From contig NZ_JAIWYX010000001.1 of NCBI RefSeq assembly GCF_020251205.1, positions 1 to 64,000 on the forward strand: DNA of 64,000 nucleotides. Reading direction: 5' to 3'. Positions 1 to 7,100 of this stretch are shown piece by piece. Within the stretch, counting starts at the first letter, position 1, and every line of letters starts with the position of its first letter. The DNA is from Arthrobacter sp. M4 (GTDB taxonomy: Bacteria; Actinomycetota; Actinomycetes; Actinomycetales; Micrococcaceae). Below the pieces are notes generated by a model that was not told where the DNA came from, searched no databases, and worked only from the letters and a program-made list of their open reading frames with translations. The position numbers and the translations under genes are program-made.

Positions 1-281
1 CGGTACCGGCGCTCGAACTCCTCATTGCCCGGGAACTCCGCTTCCTGGTCCGCCGGGATCGTGTTCACATAATCCGTCGTCGTGACCATCGGCACACCAA
101 CGCTCTGCGCCCCCGCACGCTGCAACAGGCTCCGCATAATGAACTGGGCACGCTCGGTACCCTGCTCCCGGATCAACGCATCCAGAGACTCAACCCACTC
201 CGCGGTCTCCTCCGGATCACGATCAGGCAGCTGGTTCGTCAACACGCTAAGGATGTGTGAGGTGTCTTCTCCTACAGCCAC
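1..281 (-). CDS. aceE: Pyruvate dehydrogenase E1 component, N-terminal part (cut by window edge)
   Basis: The reverse strand reads VAVGEDTSHILSVLTNQL and continues through DPEETAEWVESLDALI, QFIMRSLLQRAG and VTTTDYVNTIPADQE. This is the characteristic opening of homodimeric AceE, the thiamine-diphosphate E1 subunit that decarboxylates pyruvate in the PDH complex. Only about 93 codons are present; the ThDP-binding and catalytic parts lie beyond base 1. The start is a GTG at 281-279 behind an AGAGAGG ribosome site, and no start further upstream stays in frame with an SD. It is transcribed away from the DUF3052 gene, across a 400-base divergent gap. Identification is firm because the N-terminal sequence is distinctive. 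Confidence 0.93.
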   Translation of the reverse strand, partial: MAVGEDTSHILSVLTNQLPDRDPEETAEWVESLDALIREQGTERAQFIMRSLLQRAGAQSVGVPMVTTTDYVNTIPADQEAEFPGNEEFERRY

Positions 282-683
282 GTCCAACCTCTCTTCTGGC
301 GCACGTATCGACGCCTCAGGTCCGGCAGGGTAACTGCCCGTCGTGAACGCGGCGTGTGCGGCAACTCGGTAACGTCGGCCCGGTCATGTGTGCCGGGCAG
401 GGTCATATCAAGTCTATGACTGCACGGTAAACAAGGCGGTCGCCCCGCAGGCATAGTTGATTAGGAGCCACTCTAGCTTCGAGATCCACGCTATGAGTAG
501 CCGCAGACCACACGGCAGCGTTGTATGTCGCGGTGATACTTGTTCTATGACGCGGGTCTCAACCACCGCCCTGGCCGCCCTTATGGGACGCGGAATATGG
601 CGGATCGCTGGGCAACAGCTTGAAGCCCGGGGGCAAAGGGTGTTGGCTTGTAGTAATCGAAATCACTTCAAGAGGAGGAAAAC
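282..683. promoter_or_regulatory. Divergent aceE / DUF3052 intergenic region
   Basis: About 400 bases lie between the two divergent starts. No convincing ORF is present: the short frames lack SD sites and family resemblance. It must hold both promoters. The length suggests a long 5' leader for aceE or regulator sites, but I could not pick a clear operator or riboswitch. The only firm element is the AGAGGAGG ribosome site at about 670-677 for the DUF3052 gene. Confidence 0.5.
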
Positions 684-1103
684 GTGAGTGAGGCCGACGC
701 CGCCACTTCGGTAAATGTGGCGGAAAGATTGGGTTTCAAAGAGGGAGATCTGATTCAGGAGTTCGGTTACGACGACGATGTCGATTTCGATTTGCGTGAC
801 GATATAGAAGATCTCATCGGATCGGAGCTGCTGGACGAGGACGACCACGAAGTTGTGGACGCTGTGATCTTCTGGTGGCGCGAAGGCGACGGCGATCTGG
901 TAGATGCCCTTGTTGATTCCCTAACCACACTCACTGAAGGCGGTGTTGTCTGGGTGCTAACACCCAAGTCCGGGCGTGAAGGATACGTTTCCCCGGCAGA
1001 AATCCAGGACGCGGCACCGACAGCGGGTCTGCACTGCACCACCGCCGTCGGCGTTTCGAAAGACTGGCACGCTACCCGGCTAGTGACCAGGAAGAACAAG
1101 TGA
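684..1103 (+). CDS. DUF3052 family protein
   Basis: A 139-residue acidic protein starting at GTG 684 behind a strong AGAGGAGG site. It has the DUF3052 pattern seen in actinobacteria: an acidic N-terminal half (DDDVDFDLRDDIEDL), a central FWWREGDGDLVDALVD stretch, and a C-terminal GGVVWVLTPKSGREGYV segment. No enzymatic motif, signal peptide or membrane segment is visible. The family is commonly found beside aceE and an AhpE-like peroxiredoxin, as here. The stop overlaps the next start by 4 bp, so the two are translationally coupled. The function is not known. Confidence 0.88.
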   Translation: MSEADAATSVNVAERLGFKEGDLIQEFGYDDDVDFDLRDDIEDLIGSELLDEDDHEVVDAVIFWWREGDGDLVDALVDSLTTLTEGGVVWVLTPKSGREGYVSPAEIQDAAPTAGLHCTTAVGVSKDWHATRLVTRKNK

Positions 1104-1612
1104 CGGCGGCTGTCCAGGAGCCGCAGGCCTCCGTTCCTGCGGTCGGCAGCACAGCCCCTGACTTCGAGCTCGTCAATCAGCATGGCGAACCCGTTCGACT
1201 CTCCTCTTTCCGGGGCAGCAACGTGGTCCTGGTTTTCTATCCTTTTGCTTTCTCCGGCATCTGTACGGGGGAATTGTGTGAAATCCGCGACAACCTTGCA
1301 GTCTTCGAGGACGCCAACGCCACGGTCCTGGCTATTTCGGTGGACAGTAAGTTCGCCCTGCGCGCCTACGCGGAACAAGAGGGCTACAGCTTCGAGCTGC
1401 TAGCGGATTTTTGGCCCCATGGCGGCGTGGCCAGGGACTATGGAGTGTTCGACGGCGACAGTGGCATGGCCCGTCGGGGTACTTTCATCATCGATGCCGA
1501 GGGCATGATCCGGTATGTGGTGGTGAACCCGCGTGGGCAGGCCCGTGAGCTCGCTGAATACCGCAAGGTGCTGAGGGACCTCTCAATTGTGAACCTCGCT
1601 GGCCGGCACTGA
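1100..1612 (+). CDS. ahpE: AhpE-like peroxiredoxin
   Basis: A 170-residue thioredoxin-fold peroxidase of the AhpE/BCP group, expected to reduce peroxides and peroxynitrite in the cytoplasm. It shows the PDFELVNQHGEPVRLSSFRG entry strand, then FYPFAFSGICTGELCEIRD, with the peroxidatic cysteine at C55 in the usual P-F-A-F-S-G-I-C setting. C60 follows five residues later and could be a resolving cysteine. The C-terminal FIIDAEGMIRYVV strand is typical. The start is GTG in the 4-bp overlap with the DUF3052 stop. It is followed 12 bp later by the sirtuin gene, suggesting one operon tied to redox or NAD metabolism. Confidence 0.9.
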   Translation: MTAAVQEPQASVPAVGSTAPDFELVNQHGEPVRLSSFRGSNVVLVFYPFAFSGICTGELCEIRDNLAVFEDANATVLAISVDSKFALRAYAEQEGYSFELLADFWPHGGVARDYGVFDGDSGMARRGTFIIDAEGMIRYVVVNPRGQARELAEYRKVLRDLSIVNLAGRH

Positions 1613-1624
1613 AAGACAACCGGC

Positions 1625-2581
1625 ATGACGCAGGGTCGCCCCGGGGTCGGCATGACGGGCTTCGCCAGCAGTCCGCCGTCTGAGCCTGAAGCGCTGAACG
1701 ACAAGGAATTGTCGGCAATTCAGGAAGCGGCGGCCATTCTTGGCGGCCGCAGGATCGCAGTCCTCACCGGTGCAGGCCTAAGCACGGATTCAGGGATTCC
1801 TGACTATCGGGGACCAGGCTCGCCGCCACGGAAACCGATGACCTTCCAGGAGTTCATCGGGTCGCCGGACAACCGCAGGCGTTATTGGGCGCGCAACCAC
1901 ATTGGCTGGTCCCACTTGCGGCATGCCGACCCGAACGCCGGGCATGCCGCCATCGCGCTGATGGAGCACCGGGGGCTGTTGAGCGGTCTGGTGACCCAAA
2001 ACGTGGACCGCCTGCACGAGGACGCGGGTAGTGTAAACGTCGTAGACCTCCATGGTCGTTTTGACCGCGTTGTCTGCCTCGATAATGGCCACGGCTTTAC
2101 ACGTTCCTTGGTCGCAGCAATTCTCGAGGAATTGAATCCCGATTTCCTTCGTGAAGCGATGGAGACGGGCCTCGTGACTGCTGCCCCGGACGCCGACGCG
2201 ACATTGGAGGATCCGCGGCTTATCCGTGAATTCGTTGTGGCAGTCTGCCCTGCCTGTGGCGGAACCCTTAAACCGGATTTTGTCTACTTCGGTGAAAACG
2301 TCCCCAAAGAGCGTGTAGAGCGTTCCTACGCCATTGTCGATTCGGCGGAAGCGCTTCTAGTGGCTGGCTCGTCACTGACCGTAATGAGTGGCCTGCGTTT
2401 TGTTCGGCACGCCTCGCGCAGGGGAATGCCGGTGGTCATTATCAATCGGGGTCACACGAGGGGAGACAGCCTCGCATCAGTCAAGATCGACGCTGGGGTA
2501 AGCCCAGCGCTCTCTTGGCTGGCTGGCAATTTGCCCGACTTGCCTGGGCTGACGGCCCCGATTAGCCATCAGACCGCTTGA
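1625..2581 (+). CDS. Sir2-family NAD-dependent deacylase with incomplete zinc site
   Basis: A 318-residue sirtuin, expected to remove acyl groups from lysines using NAD+. Visible motifs are GAGLSTDSGIPDYRG (NAD-binding), TQNVDRLHEDAG, the catalytic histidine H143 in VDLHGRF, and the C-terminal AGSSLTVMSG NAD pocket. The zinc-binding tetrad is unusual: the second pair C208-P-A-C211 is intact, but the first pair reads C151-L-D-N154-G, so one ligand is asparagine. A later in-frame ATG at 1652 could be the real start, since SD evidence is weak for both. It lies in the DUF3052-AhpE operon and ends about 70 bp before tRNA-Val. Confidence 0.88.
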   Translation: MTQGRPGVGMTGFASSPPSEPEALNDKELSAIQEAAAILGGRRIAVLTGAGLSTDSGIPDYRGPGSPPRKPMTFQEFIGSPDNRRRYWARNHIGWSHLRHADPNAGHAAIALMEHRGLLSGLVTQNVDRLHEDAGSVNVVDLHGRFDRVVCLDNGHGFTRSLVAAILEELNPDFLREAMETGLVTAAPDADATLEDPRLIREFVVAVCPACGGTLKPDFVYFGENVPKERVERSYAIVDSAEALLVAGSSLTVMSGLRFVRHASRRGMPVVIINRGHTRGDSLASVKIDAGVSPALSWLAGNLPDLPGLTAPISHQTA

Positions 2582-2649
2582 TCAGGTAGAGTCTTAGCTC
2601 GTTGGTTCGGCAGCTGGGATAACAAGAACAGTCGCAGGAAACCATCCAA

Positions 2650-2722
2650 GGGTCTTTAGCTCAGCTGGTAGAGCGCCACGTTTACACCGTGGATGTCATC
2701 GGTTCGATCCCGGTAGGACCCA
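2650..2722 (+). tRNA. tRNA-Val (anticodon TAC)
   Basis: A complete cloverleaf. The acceptor stem GGGTCTT pairs with AGGACCC, the D-arm is GCTC...GAGC, and the anticodon stem CCACG/CGTGG encloses the loop TTTACAC with anticodon TAC. The T-arm contains GGTTCGATCC. The discriminator is A2722. The CCA end is not exactly encoded; CCCA follows. Confidence 0.96.
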
Positions 2723-2742
2723 CCCAGTGAATTAGGACTAAC

Positions 2743-2778
2743 CCGCTGTTCCGGCCCAAGGCCGGGACGGCGGCTTTT
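2743..2778 (+). terminator. Rho-independent terminator after tRNA-Val
   Basis: A 13-bp stem (two G-U pairs) with a 5-base loop: the left arm at 2743-2755 pairs with 2761-2773. It is followed at once by CTTTTT. Confidence 0.8.
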
Positions 2779-2855
2779 TGTTTCCATCTCATCACCGGCG
2801 GCTCCTTGCAGGCGGTCCGGACTTCCTGTCTTACCCTTCCCCTAGAGTGCGCGTC

Positions 2856-3251
2856 ATGGAGCACGTGATCATGAGGTCGTCTCCAGACGGCCTGCCGGAG
2901 CGCATCGTTCGGGGAACGCATGAATGGGAGGTAGCGGCGCCTCCTGTCAGGTGGTTTGAAAGGACCAACTGGTGGAGCCAGCAGCGTCGAATGCCTGCGG
3001 GCAGTGGACGCGTGGACATAGAGGTCTGGCAGGTGCAGGTCAGGCTCGGGGCAAATCCGAATTCGGACCTGGCCACCATGGAGCTTGTCCGGGATGGCAG
3101 CGGAGGGGGTTGGCGGCTCCGGACTGTAGCCCTGGACGGATCCGTCCGGGACCACTGTGTTAGGCCGCACTGGGGAACAGGGGAATTGACCCAATGGAAA
3201 AGCTCTCCACCGCGACTATTGGGGGATGCCGCGGTGGAGAGCTTGAAATGA
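2856..3251 (+). CDS. Small hypothetical protein, DUF6504-like
   Basis: A 131-residue protein if started at ATG 2856; the frame is open back to 2778. The centre, RWFERTNWWSQQRRMPAG followed by VDIEVWQVQVRL, resembles DUF6504-type proteins, which have a Trp/Arg-rich small beta domain, but I hold this loosely. The start choice rests on a -10-like TAGAGT at 2843-2848, seven bases before the ATG, with no SD, as expected for a leaderless message. The last 17 codons run through a perfect 15-bp inverted repeat, so the C-terminus (DAAVESLK) may be incidental read-through into a terminator hairpin. No signal peptide or membrane span is present. Confidence 0.55.
   Translation: MEHVIMRSSPDGLPERIVRGTHEWEVAAPPVRWFERTNWWSQQRRMPAGSGRVDIEVWQVQVRLGANPNSDLATMELVRDGSGGGWRLRTVALDGSVRDHCVRPHWGTGELTQWKSSPPRLLGDAAVESLK
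3200..3244. terminator. Perfect 15-bp inverted repeat, possible terminator
   Basis: The arms at 3200-3214 and 3230-3244 are perfect reverse complements with a 15-base loop. It lies inside the last codons of the preceding ORF. No T-run follows, so an operator or a structure-only terminator are both possible. Confidence 0.5.
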
Positions 3252-3383
3252 ATATACAGTGAAATTCTGGAAAAGTGAATTGAGCCGGACGTACCCCATT
3301 AGGCGGCCGTGATGGCCCTGAAAGAGTCCGGCAATCAGCTGTTCGTTGCGGAACCTGCCACAGCTTGCTGGCGCCATTTCCAC

Positions 3384-3389
3384 TATGAT
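3384..3389 (+). promoter_or_regulatory. -10 element upstream of the IclR gene
   Basis: TATGAT lies 47 bases before the IclR start codon, predicting a short leader that carries the SD AAGGAG. No clear -35 was seen. Confidence 0.45.
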
Positions 3390-3436
3390 GGTTTCTGTCC
3401 AATGGACTGGACAGTGCGCCTATTTGAAGGAGAATC

Positions 3437-4234
3437 ATGGCCGATTCCCGAAGCTCCCGTTCATCCGAAGGCCTCGGTGCTTCTTCGCCGGCCCCGGCAG
3501 TTACAAGGGCGGCAGCTGTTCTGGAAGCTTTGGCCGCCTCTTCAAATGGGCGCCTGACCTTAAGCGACCTGGCCCGCGAGTTGGGCATCCCCAAGTCTTC
3601 CACGTCCAACCTCCTGCTGGCATTGGAGGAAGCGCGGCTCATCACGCGCCAGGGCTCGGACTTCGCATTGGGACGCAAGCTTGTGGAGCTCGGAGCCGCG
3701 TACCTGAGCCGGATGGATGAAGTGCAGGAGTTCTACCGCTTCTGCGAACAGGCGCCCACCCTCTCTGGCGAAACAGTGCGTATTGCGATGTTGGATGGCG
3801 ATCATGTCATCTACCTGGCACGTTATGAAGGTCACCCGGCGGTGCGACTGACCTCCAATATTGGAGACAAGATGCCGGTGTCCCTCTGTGCGGTTGGCAA
3901 GATCCTGATTGCCCGCCTCCATGACCATGACATCGCCGAGATGTTCCCTGACGGCATGCAGTTGCCAACGATGACCCAGCACTCACTGCGGACGGCCGAG
4001 GAGTTCAAAGCCGAAATTGCCACCATCCGGCAGCGTGGCTACGCGTTCGAGGATGAGGAATCCACGCTGGGTGTGGTCTGCCTCGCGGTGCCTGTCCCAA
4101 CGCACGGTGCGCACGGACCGAGTCTGGGGCTGTCCGTCACGGCCCTTAAAGCGACATATTCCGAGGAGCAGGGAGCCCTCATGGTCAAGGAGCTCCAGGA
4201 GCTGGCCCATCTGTTGGGTAACCCAATGGGCTAG
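3437..4234 (+). CDS. IclR-family transcriptional regulator
   Basis: A 265-residue IclR protein. The N-terminal winged helix runs roughly from residue 20 to 80 (RAAAVLEALAAS, LTLSDLARELGIPKSSTSNLLLALEEARLI), followed by the GAF-like effector domain with VRIAMLDGDHVIYLARYEG, MPVSLCAVGKILIA and the C-terminal GYAFEDEESTLGVVCLAVPV. The start ATG follows AAGGAGAATC. The family usually senses small organic acids or aromatic metabolites. It sits directly upstream of, and in the same direction as, an MHS-type acid transporter, with dehydrogenases beyond, so it probably controls uptake and oxidation of an organic or sugar acid. The effector is unknown. Confidence 0.93.
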   Translation: MADSRSSRSSEGLGASSPAPAVTRAAAVLEALAASSNGRLTLSDLARELGIPKSSTSNLLLALEEARLITRQGSDFALGRKLVELGAAYLSRMDEVQEFYRFCEQAPTLSGETVRIAMLDGDHVIYLARYEGHPAVRLTSNIGDKMPVSLCAVGKILIARLHDHDIAEMFPDGMQLPTMTQHSLRTAEEFKAEIATIRQRGYAFEDEESTLGVVCLAVPVPTHGAHGPSLGLSVTALKATYSEEQGALMVKELQELAHLLGNPMG

Positions 4235-4353
4235 AACGCCCGGAACTTCGTTCCCCGGGGCTGGGTCGCATGGCACCGGTGTCGGAAAGTGGGAAGAAGG
4301 CAATAAAGCAGATTACAACTTGCACTCCGTTCAGCTTGCTGTACTCTGTTCAA

Positions 4354-4359
4354 TATAGT
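4354..4359 (+). promoter_or_regulatory. -10 element upstream of the MFS transporter
   Basis: TATAGT at this position lies 73 bases before the GTG start. Its flanks (CA-N-TATRRT-GR) resemble those of the -10 hexamers at 3384 and 7039-7044. Confidence 0.4.
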
Positions 4360-4432
4360 GATTCACGCCATAGGTGGCGGTCGCTATGCCACCAGACCAA
4401 CGGGGGTCTGGAGTGTTCTCAAGGGAGTGCTT

Positions 4433-5782
4433 GTGACAACTCGTACCAATACCCAATCGGCAGTCGCTGACGGCGCCGTCGTCGAACCGGGTCAGCTTCG
4501 TAAGGCGACACTGGCCAGTTCAGTGGGCTCCGCTCTGGAGTACTACGACTTCTACATTTACGGGCTCGCTTCGGCCTTGATTTTCGGCCCGCTCTTCTTC
4601 AAGCCTTTGGGTGAAACGGGTGCCCTGATCGCGTCGTTCGCCACCTACGGAGTGGGTTTCGCCGCCCGCCCGTTTGGCGGAATTTTTTTTGGCTTCATTG
4701 GTGACCGCTTCGGCCGCAAAATGGTCCTGATCCTGACTATCGGGCTCATGGGTGCAGCAAGCTTCGCCATTGGCCTGCTGCCAACATTCGAGCAGGCGGG
4801 CATGCTGGGTGCCGTGTTGCTGGTGACCCTACGCATCATCCAAGGGCTGGGCGCCGGTGCCGAACAGGCGGGCGCCACCACGTTGATTTCCGAAGTGGCC
4901 CCACGGCGGCGTCGCGGCTACTTCGCCTCGCTGCCGTTCGTCGGGATCCAGCTCGGTACCCTGTTGGGCGCCGGAACCTTTACCCTCATTGCCTTGGCAG
5001 ACAAAGCGGTACTCGAATCCTGGCTGTGGAGGGTCCCTTTCCTCGCGAGCGCTGTCCTCATCATTGTGGCTGTCTTCATTCGTTTGAAGCTCAAGGAAAC
5101 TCCCGTGTTCCAGGAGCTGGAGAAGCACAAGAATGTGGTGAAGAACCCCGTTGGCGAGCTGTGGAAGCACTCCAAGAAGAATGTCCTCGTCGGAATTGGT
5201 CTTCGTATGGGTGAGAACGGCAACTCCTCCATCTATTCGGCGTTGCTCATTTCATTCATGAGCGCCTCGGTAGGTGTTTTCCCTGGTGACAAGTTCGTTG
5301 GGCCCGTCGGCCTGCTCATCGCAGCCGGTTTTGCCGCCGTCATGGTGATTACCTTCGGCGCATTGTCTGACCGGTTCGGCCGTGTTCGGGTCTACCGCTA
5401 TGGCGCCCTCTTCCAGGCATTGATTGCCCTTCCTGCCTTTTACTTGGTCACTCTGGGCAACGTCACTCTCGTCTGGGCGGTCATGGTGGTCGGCATCGCT
5501 CTCGGTGTGCAGTCCATGCTCGGTCCGCAGTGCCCGCTGCTGCCCGAATTGTTCGGTTCCCAGTACCGCTTCACCGGCGTTGCATTGAGCCGCGAACTCT
5601 CGGCCGTCATCGCGGGTGGCCTTGCACCGCTCATCGGCGTGGCGCTCCTGGCTGCCACCGGCAACTCGTGGCTGGTGCCGGCAATCTATTCGTTGGTGCT
5701 TGCCCTGATCTCTTTCGTCACCACGTTCTTCACTCCGGAAACTGCAGGGCGGGACCTGCTTGCCGTCGAAGACGCTGCGTAG
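4433..5782 (+). CDS. MFS transporter, metabolite:H+ symporter (MHS) type
   Basis: A 449-residue, 12-span major facilitator. The N-terminal signature LASSVGSALEYYDFYIYGLASALIF and GFIGDRFGRKMVLILTIGLMG mark the MHS subfamily (ShiA/ProP/KgtP/PcaT-like), which imports organic acids or zwitterions with protons. The second half has GALSDRFGRVRVYRYG, and the end is FFTPETAGRDL. The frame opens at 4358, but GTG 4433 has an AAGGGAG site about 6 bases upstream and starts the conserved region correctly. The substrate cannot be read from sequence; neighbours suggest a sugar acid or hydroxy acid. Two terminator hairpins follow. Confidence 0.92.
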   Translation: MTTRTNTQSAVADGAVVEPGQLRKATLASSVGSALEYYDFYIYGLASALIFGPLFFKPLGETGALIASFATYGVGFAARPFGGIFFGFIGDRFGRKMVLILTIGLMGAASFAIGLLPTFEQAGMLGAVLLVTLRIIQGLGAGAEQAGATTLISEVAPRRRRGYFASLPFVGIQLGTLLGAGTFTLIALADKAVLESWLWRVPFLASAVLIIVAVFIRLKLKETPVFQELEKHKNVVKNPVGELWKHSKKNVLVGIGLRMGENGNSSIYSALLISFMSASVGVFPGDKFVGPVGLLIAAGFAAVMVITFGALSDRFGRVRVYRYGALFQALIALPAFYLVTLGNVTLVWAVMVVGIALGVQSMLGPQCPLLPELFGSQYRFTGVALSRELSAVIAGGLAPLIGVALLAATGNSWLVPAIYSLVLALISFVTTFFTPETAGRDLLAVEDAA

Positions 5783-5807
5783 CTACCCGGCATCCGGTCC
5801 CCGCCAC

Positions 5808-5839
5808 AGCGGCGGACGTCATCCAAGACGTCCGCCGCT
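5808..5839 (+). terminator. Hairpin terminator after the MFS gene
   Basis: A perfect 13-bp stem (5808-5820 with 5827-5839) with a 6-base loop, 25 bases after the stop. No strong T-run follows. Confidence 0.65.
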
Positions 5840-5923
5840 GAAGCGTTAACGGGCAAGTACGCTCCACCGGCCGCCAACTGTGGCGGCTTGGGGTCTGGGC
5901 GGGATTCGCGGGGGGATGACAAA

Positions 5924-5950
5924 GCGGCCCCTCCAAATCGGAGGGGCCGC
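5924..5950. terminator. Bidirectional terminator between convergent genes
   Basis: A perfect 10-bp GC stem (5924-5933 with 5941-5950) with a 7-base loop, flanked by AAA on the left and TTTG on the right. It lies 26 bases beyond the stop of the minus-strand dehydrogenase. Confidence 0.7.
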
Positions 5951-5975
5951 GGGTTTGTGCTGATGCCGATGGCGC

Positions 5976-7031
5976 TCAGTAGAAATGCACCGGATCCACA
6001 AGGTGCGGGAGTTCGCCGCCGTCGAGGAAAATGCGGAGGTTGCTGCAAAAACGCTCGGTGATGAGTCGGTTTTCGGCCGCACTGAGCGCGGAGGTGTGAG
6101 GCGACACCATGACCTTCGGGTGCTCCCAGAGCGGGCTGTCCTGGGGGAGGGGTTCGACGGCGAAGACGTCCAGGCAGGCGTAGGACACTTGTCCATTGTC
6201 GAGGGCTTCAAGGAGTGCCGCTTCATCCACTACCGTTCCGCGGCCGACGTTGATGAAGACGGTGCCCGGTTTCATGGCCGCGAAGACCTCGCGATTAAAC
6301 AGCTTCTCGGTGTAGGGAGTGCCTGGCAGGGTATTGACCACAGCATCCGCGGTCTCGAGGAGTGAGGCGAGTCCGGAGTTGTCCACAACCCGTTCGATCC
6401 CCTCGATCGCTTCGACGTTGCGCTTTGTTCCGCTCACGGTCATGCCGAGCGCCCGGGCGATGCGTGCCGTCTCCAGGCCGATTTCGCCCAGCCCTGTGAC
6501 AACAAGGTTGGAACCATTGACGAGCCTGGTTGGTATCCGCAGCTCCGGCCAGTGCTTTGCCGCCTGGTCCTGGGCCAGCTCGGCGCTGCGCTTGAAGCCA
6601 TTGAGGATGCCCAGTGCTGCGAACTCGGCCAACGGCAGTGCGTGGACGCCCGCTGATGTAGTGACCTTGAACTTCTCGAGGGTGGCACGGTCCAGGCCGG
6701 ATGCCTTGACGGCGCCACCTGCGCCGGCGGCCATTGCGTGGACCCACTGCAAATGCGGGTTGCTCCGCGCAATGCGCGCAAGGCCCGCGGGGCTCTCGTT
6801 TGGGAAACCGTAGAGTATCTGGGCCTGCTCCAGCATTGTCCAGTACCGCTCCTCTTGCTCCGGCGTTCGCCGGAATGCCGGGTCTCCGGAGTGGTCGGCA
6901 GGAAAGCGCTCCGGCGGCAGAAGCTGCGGCTCATAGAGAACGGTGATTGAGGTTTCTACATCCCGGATGCGGTCCACGAGCTCAGCTTCGAGGGGAACGG
7001 CGATCGCGATAGTGATTTGAGGAGACGTCAT
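5976..7031 (-). CDS. D-2-hydroxyacid dehydrogenase (glyoxylate/2-ketogluconate reductase-like)
   Basis: A 351-residue NAD(P)-dependent 2-hydroxyacid dehydrogenase. It has the Rossmann motif VVTGLGEIGLETARIARALG, then the catalytic arginine in NVGRGTVVDEAALLEAL, the DVFAVEPLPQDSPLW stretch with the catalytic glutamate, and the histidine in VSPHTSAL. The family reduces glyoxylate, hydroxypyruvate, 2-ketogluconate or related 2-oxoacids. The start is chosen as ATG 7031 because a near-perfect -10, TATGAT, ends seven bases upstream and no SD is present; earlier ATGs at 7040 and 7043 overlap that hexamer. It is divergent from the 7101 operon, so the two share a control region. The substrate is inferred from context only. 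Confidence 0.87.
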   Translation of the reverse strand: MTSPQITIAIAVPLEAELVDRIRDVETSITVLYEPQLLPPERFPADHSGDPAFRRTPEQEERYWTMLEQAQILYGFPNESPAGLARIARSNPHLQWVHAMAAGAGGAVKASGLDRATLEKFKVTTSAGVHALPLAEFAALGILNGFKRSAELAQDQAAKHWPELRIPTRLVNGSNLVVTGLGEIGLETARIARALGMTVSGTKRNVEAIEGIERVVDNSGLASLLETADAVVNTLPGTPYTEKLFNREVFAAMKPGTVFINVGRGTVVDEAALLEALDNGQVSYACLDVFAVEPLPQDSPLWEHPKVMVSPHTSALSAAENRLITERFCSNLRIFLDGGELPHLVDPVHFY

Positions 7032-7038
7032 GTTGTTC

Positions 7039-7044
7039 ATCATA
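7039..7044 (-). promoter_or_regulatory. -10 element for the 2-hydroxyacid dehydrogenase (leaderless)
   Basis: The minus strand reads TATGAT, with 7 bases to ATG 7031. It is embedded in a partial palindrome, TTCA-N6-TGAA (7036-7049 on plus), which could also be a regulator site. Confidence 0.5.
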
Positions 7045-7100
7045 CTGAATGGTGGATAAGATGCTGAACGAAAAGTCATACTTGATCACAACGAAGTGAG

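Noticed and set aside
457..687. Short plus-strand frame in the aceE/DUF3052 gap
   Set aside because: No SD, odd composition, and it overlaps the SD and start of the DUF3052 gene.
2682..3194. Minus-strand frame ending in a sequence that looks like a common annotation artefact (GPTGIEPMTSTV)
   Set aside because: That peptide is the translation of the tRNA-Val T-arm region on the wrong strand; no gene is implied.
3378..7049. IclR operator shared by three promoters (CA-N-TATRRT-GR)
   Set aside because: The shared part coincides with -10 hexamers, so it cannot be called an operator from sequence alone. Kept only as a question in the findings.
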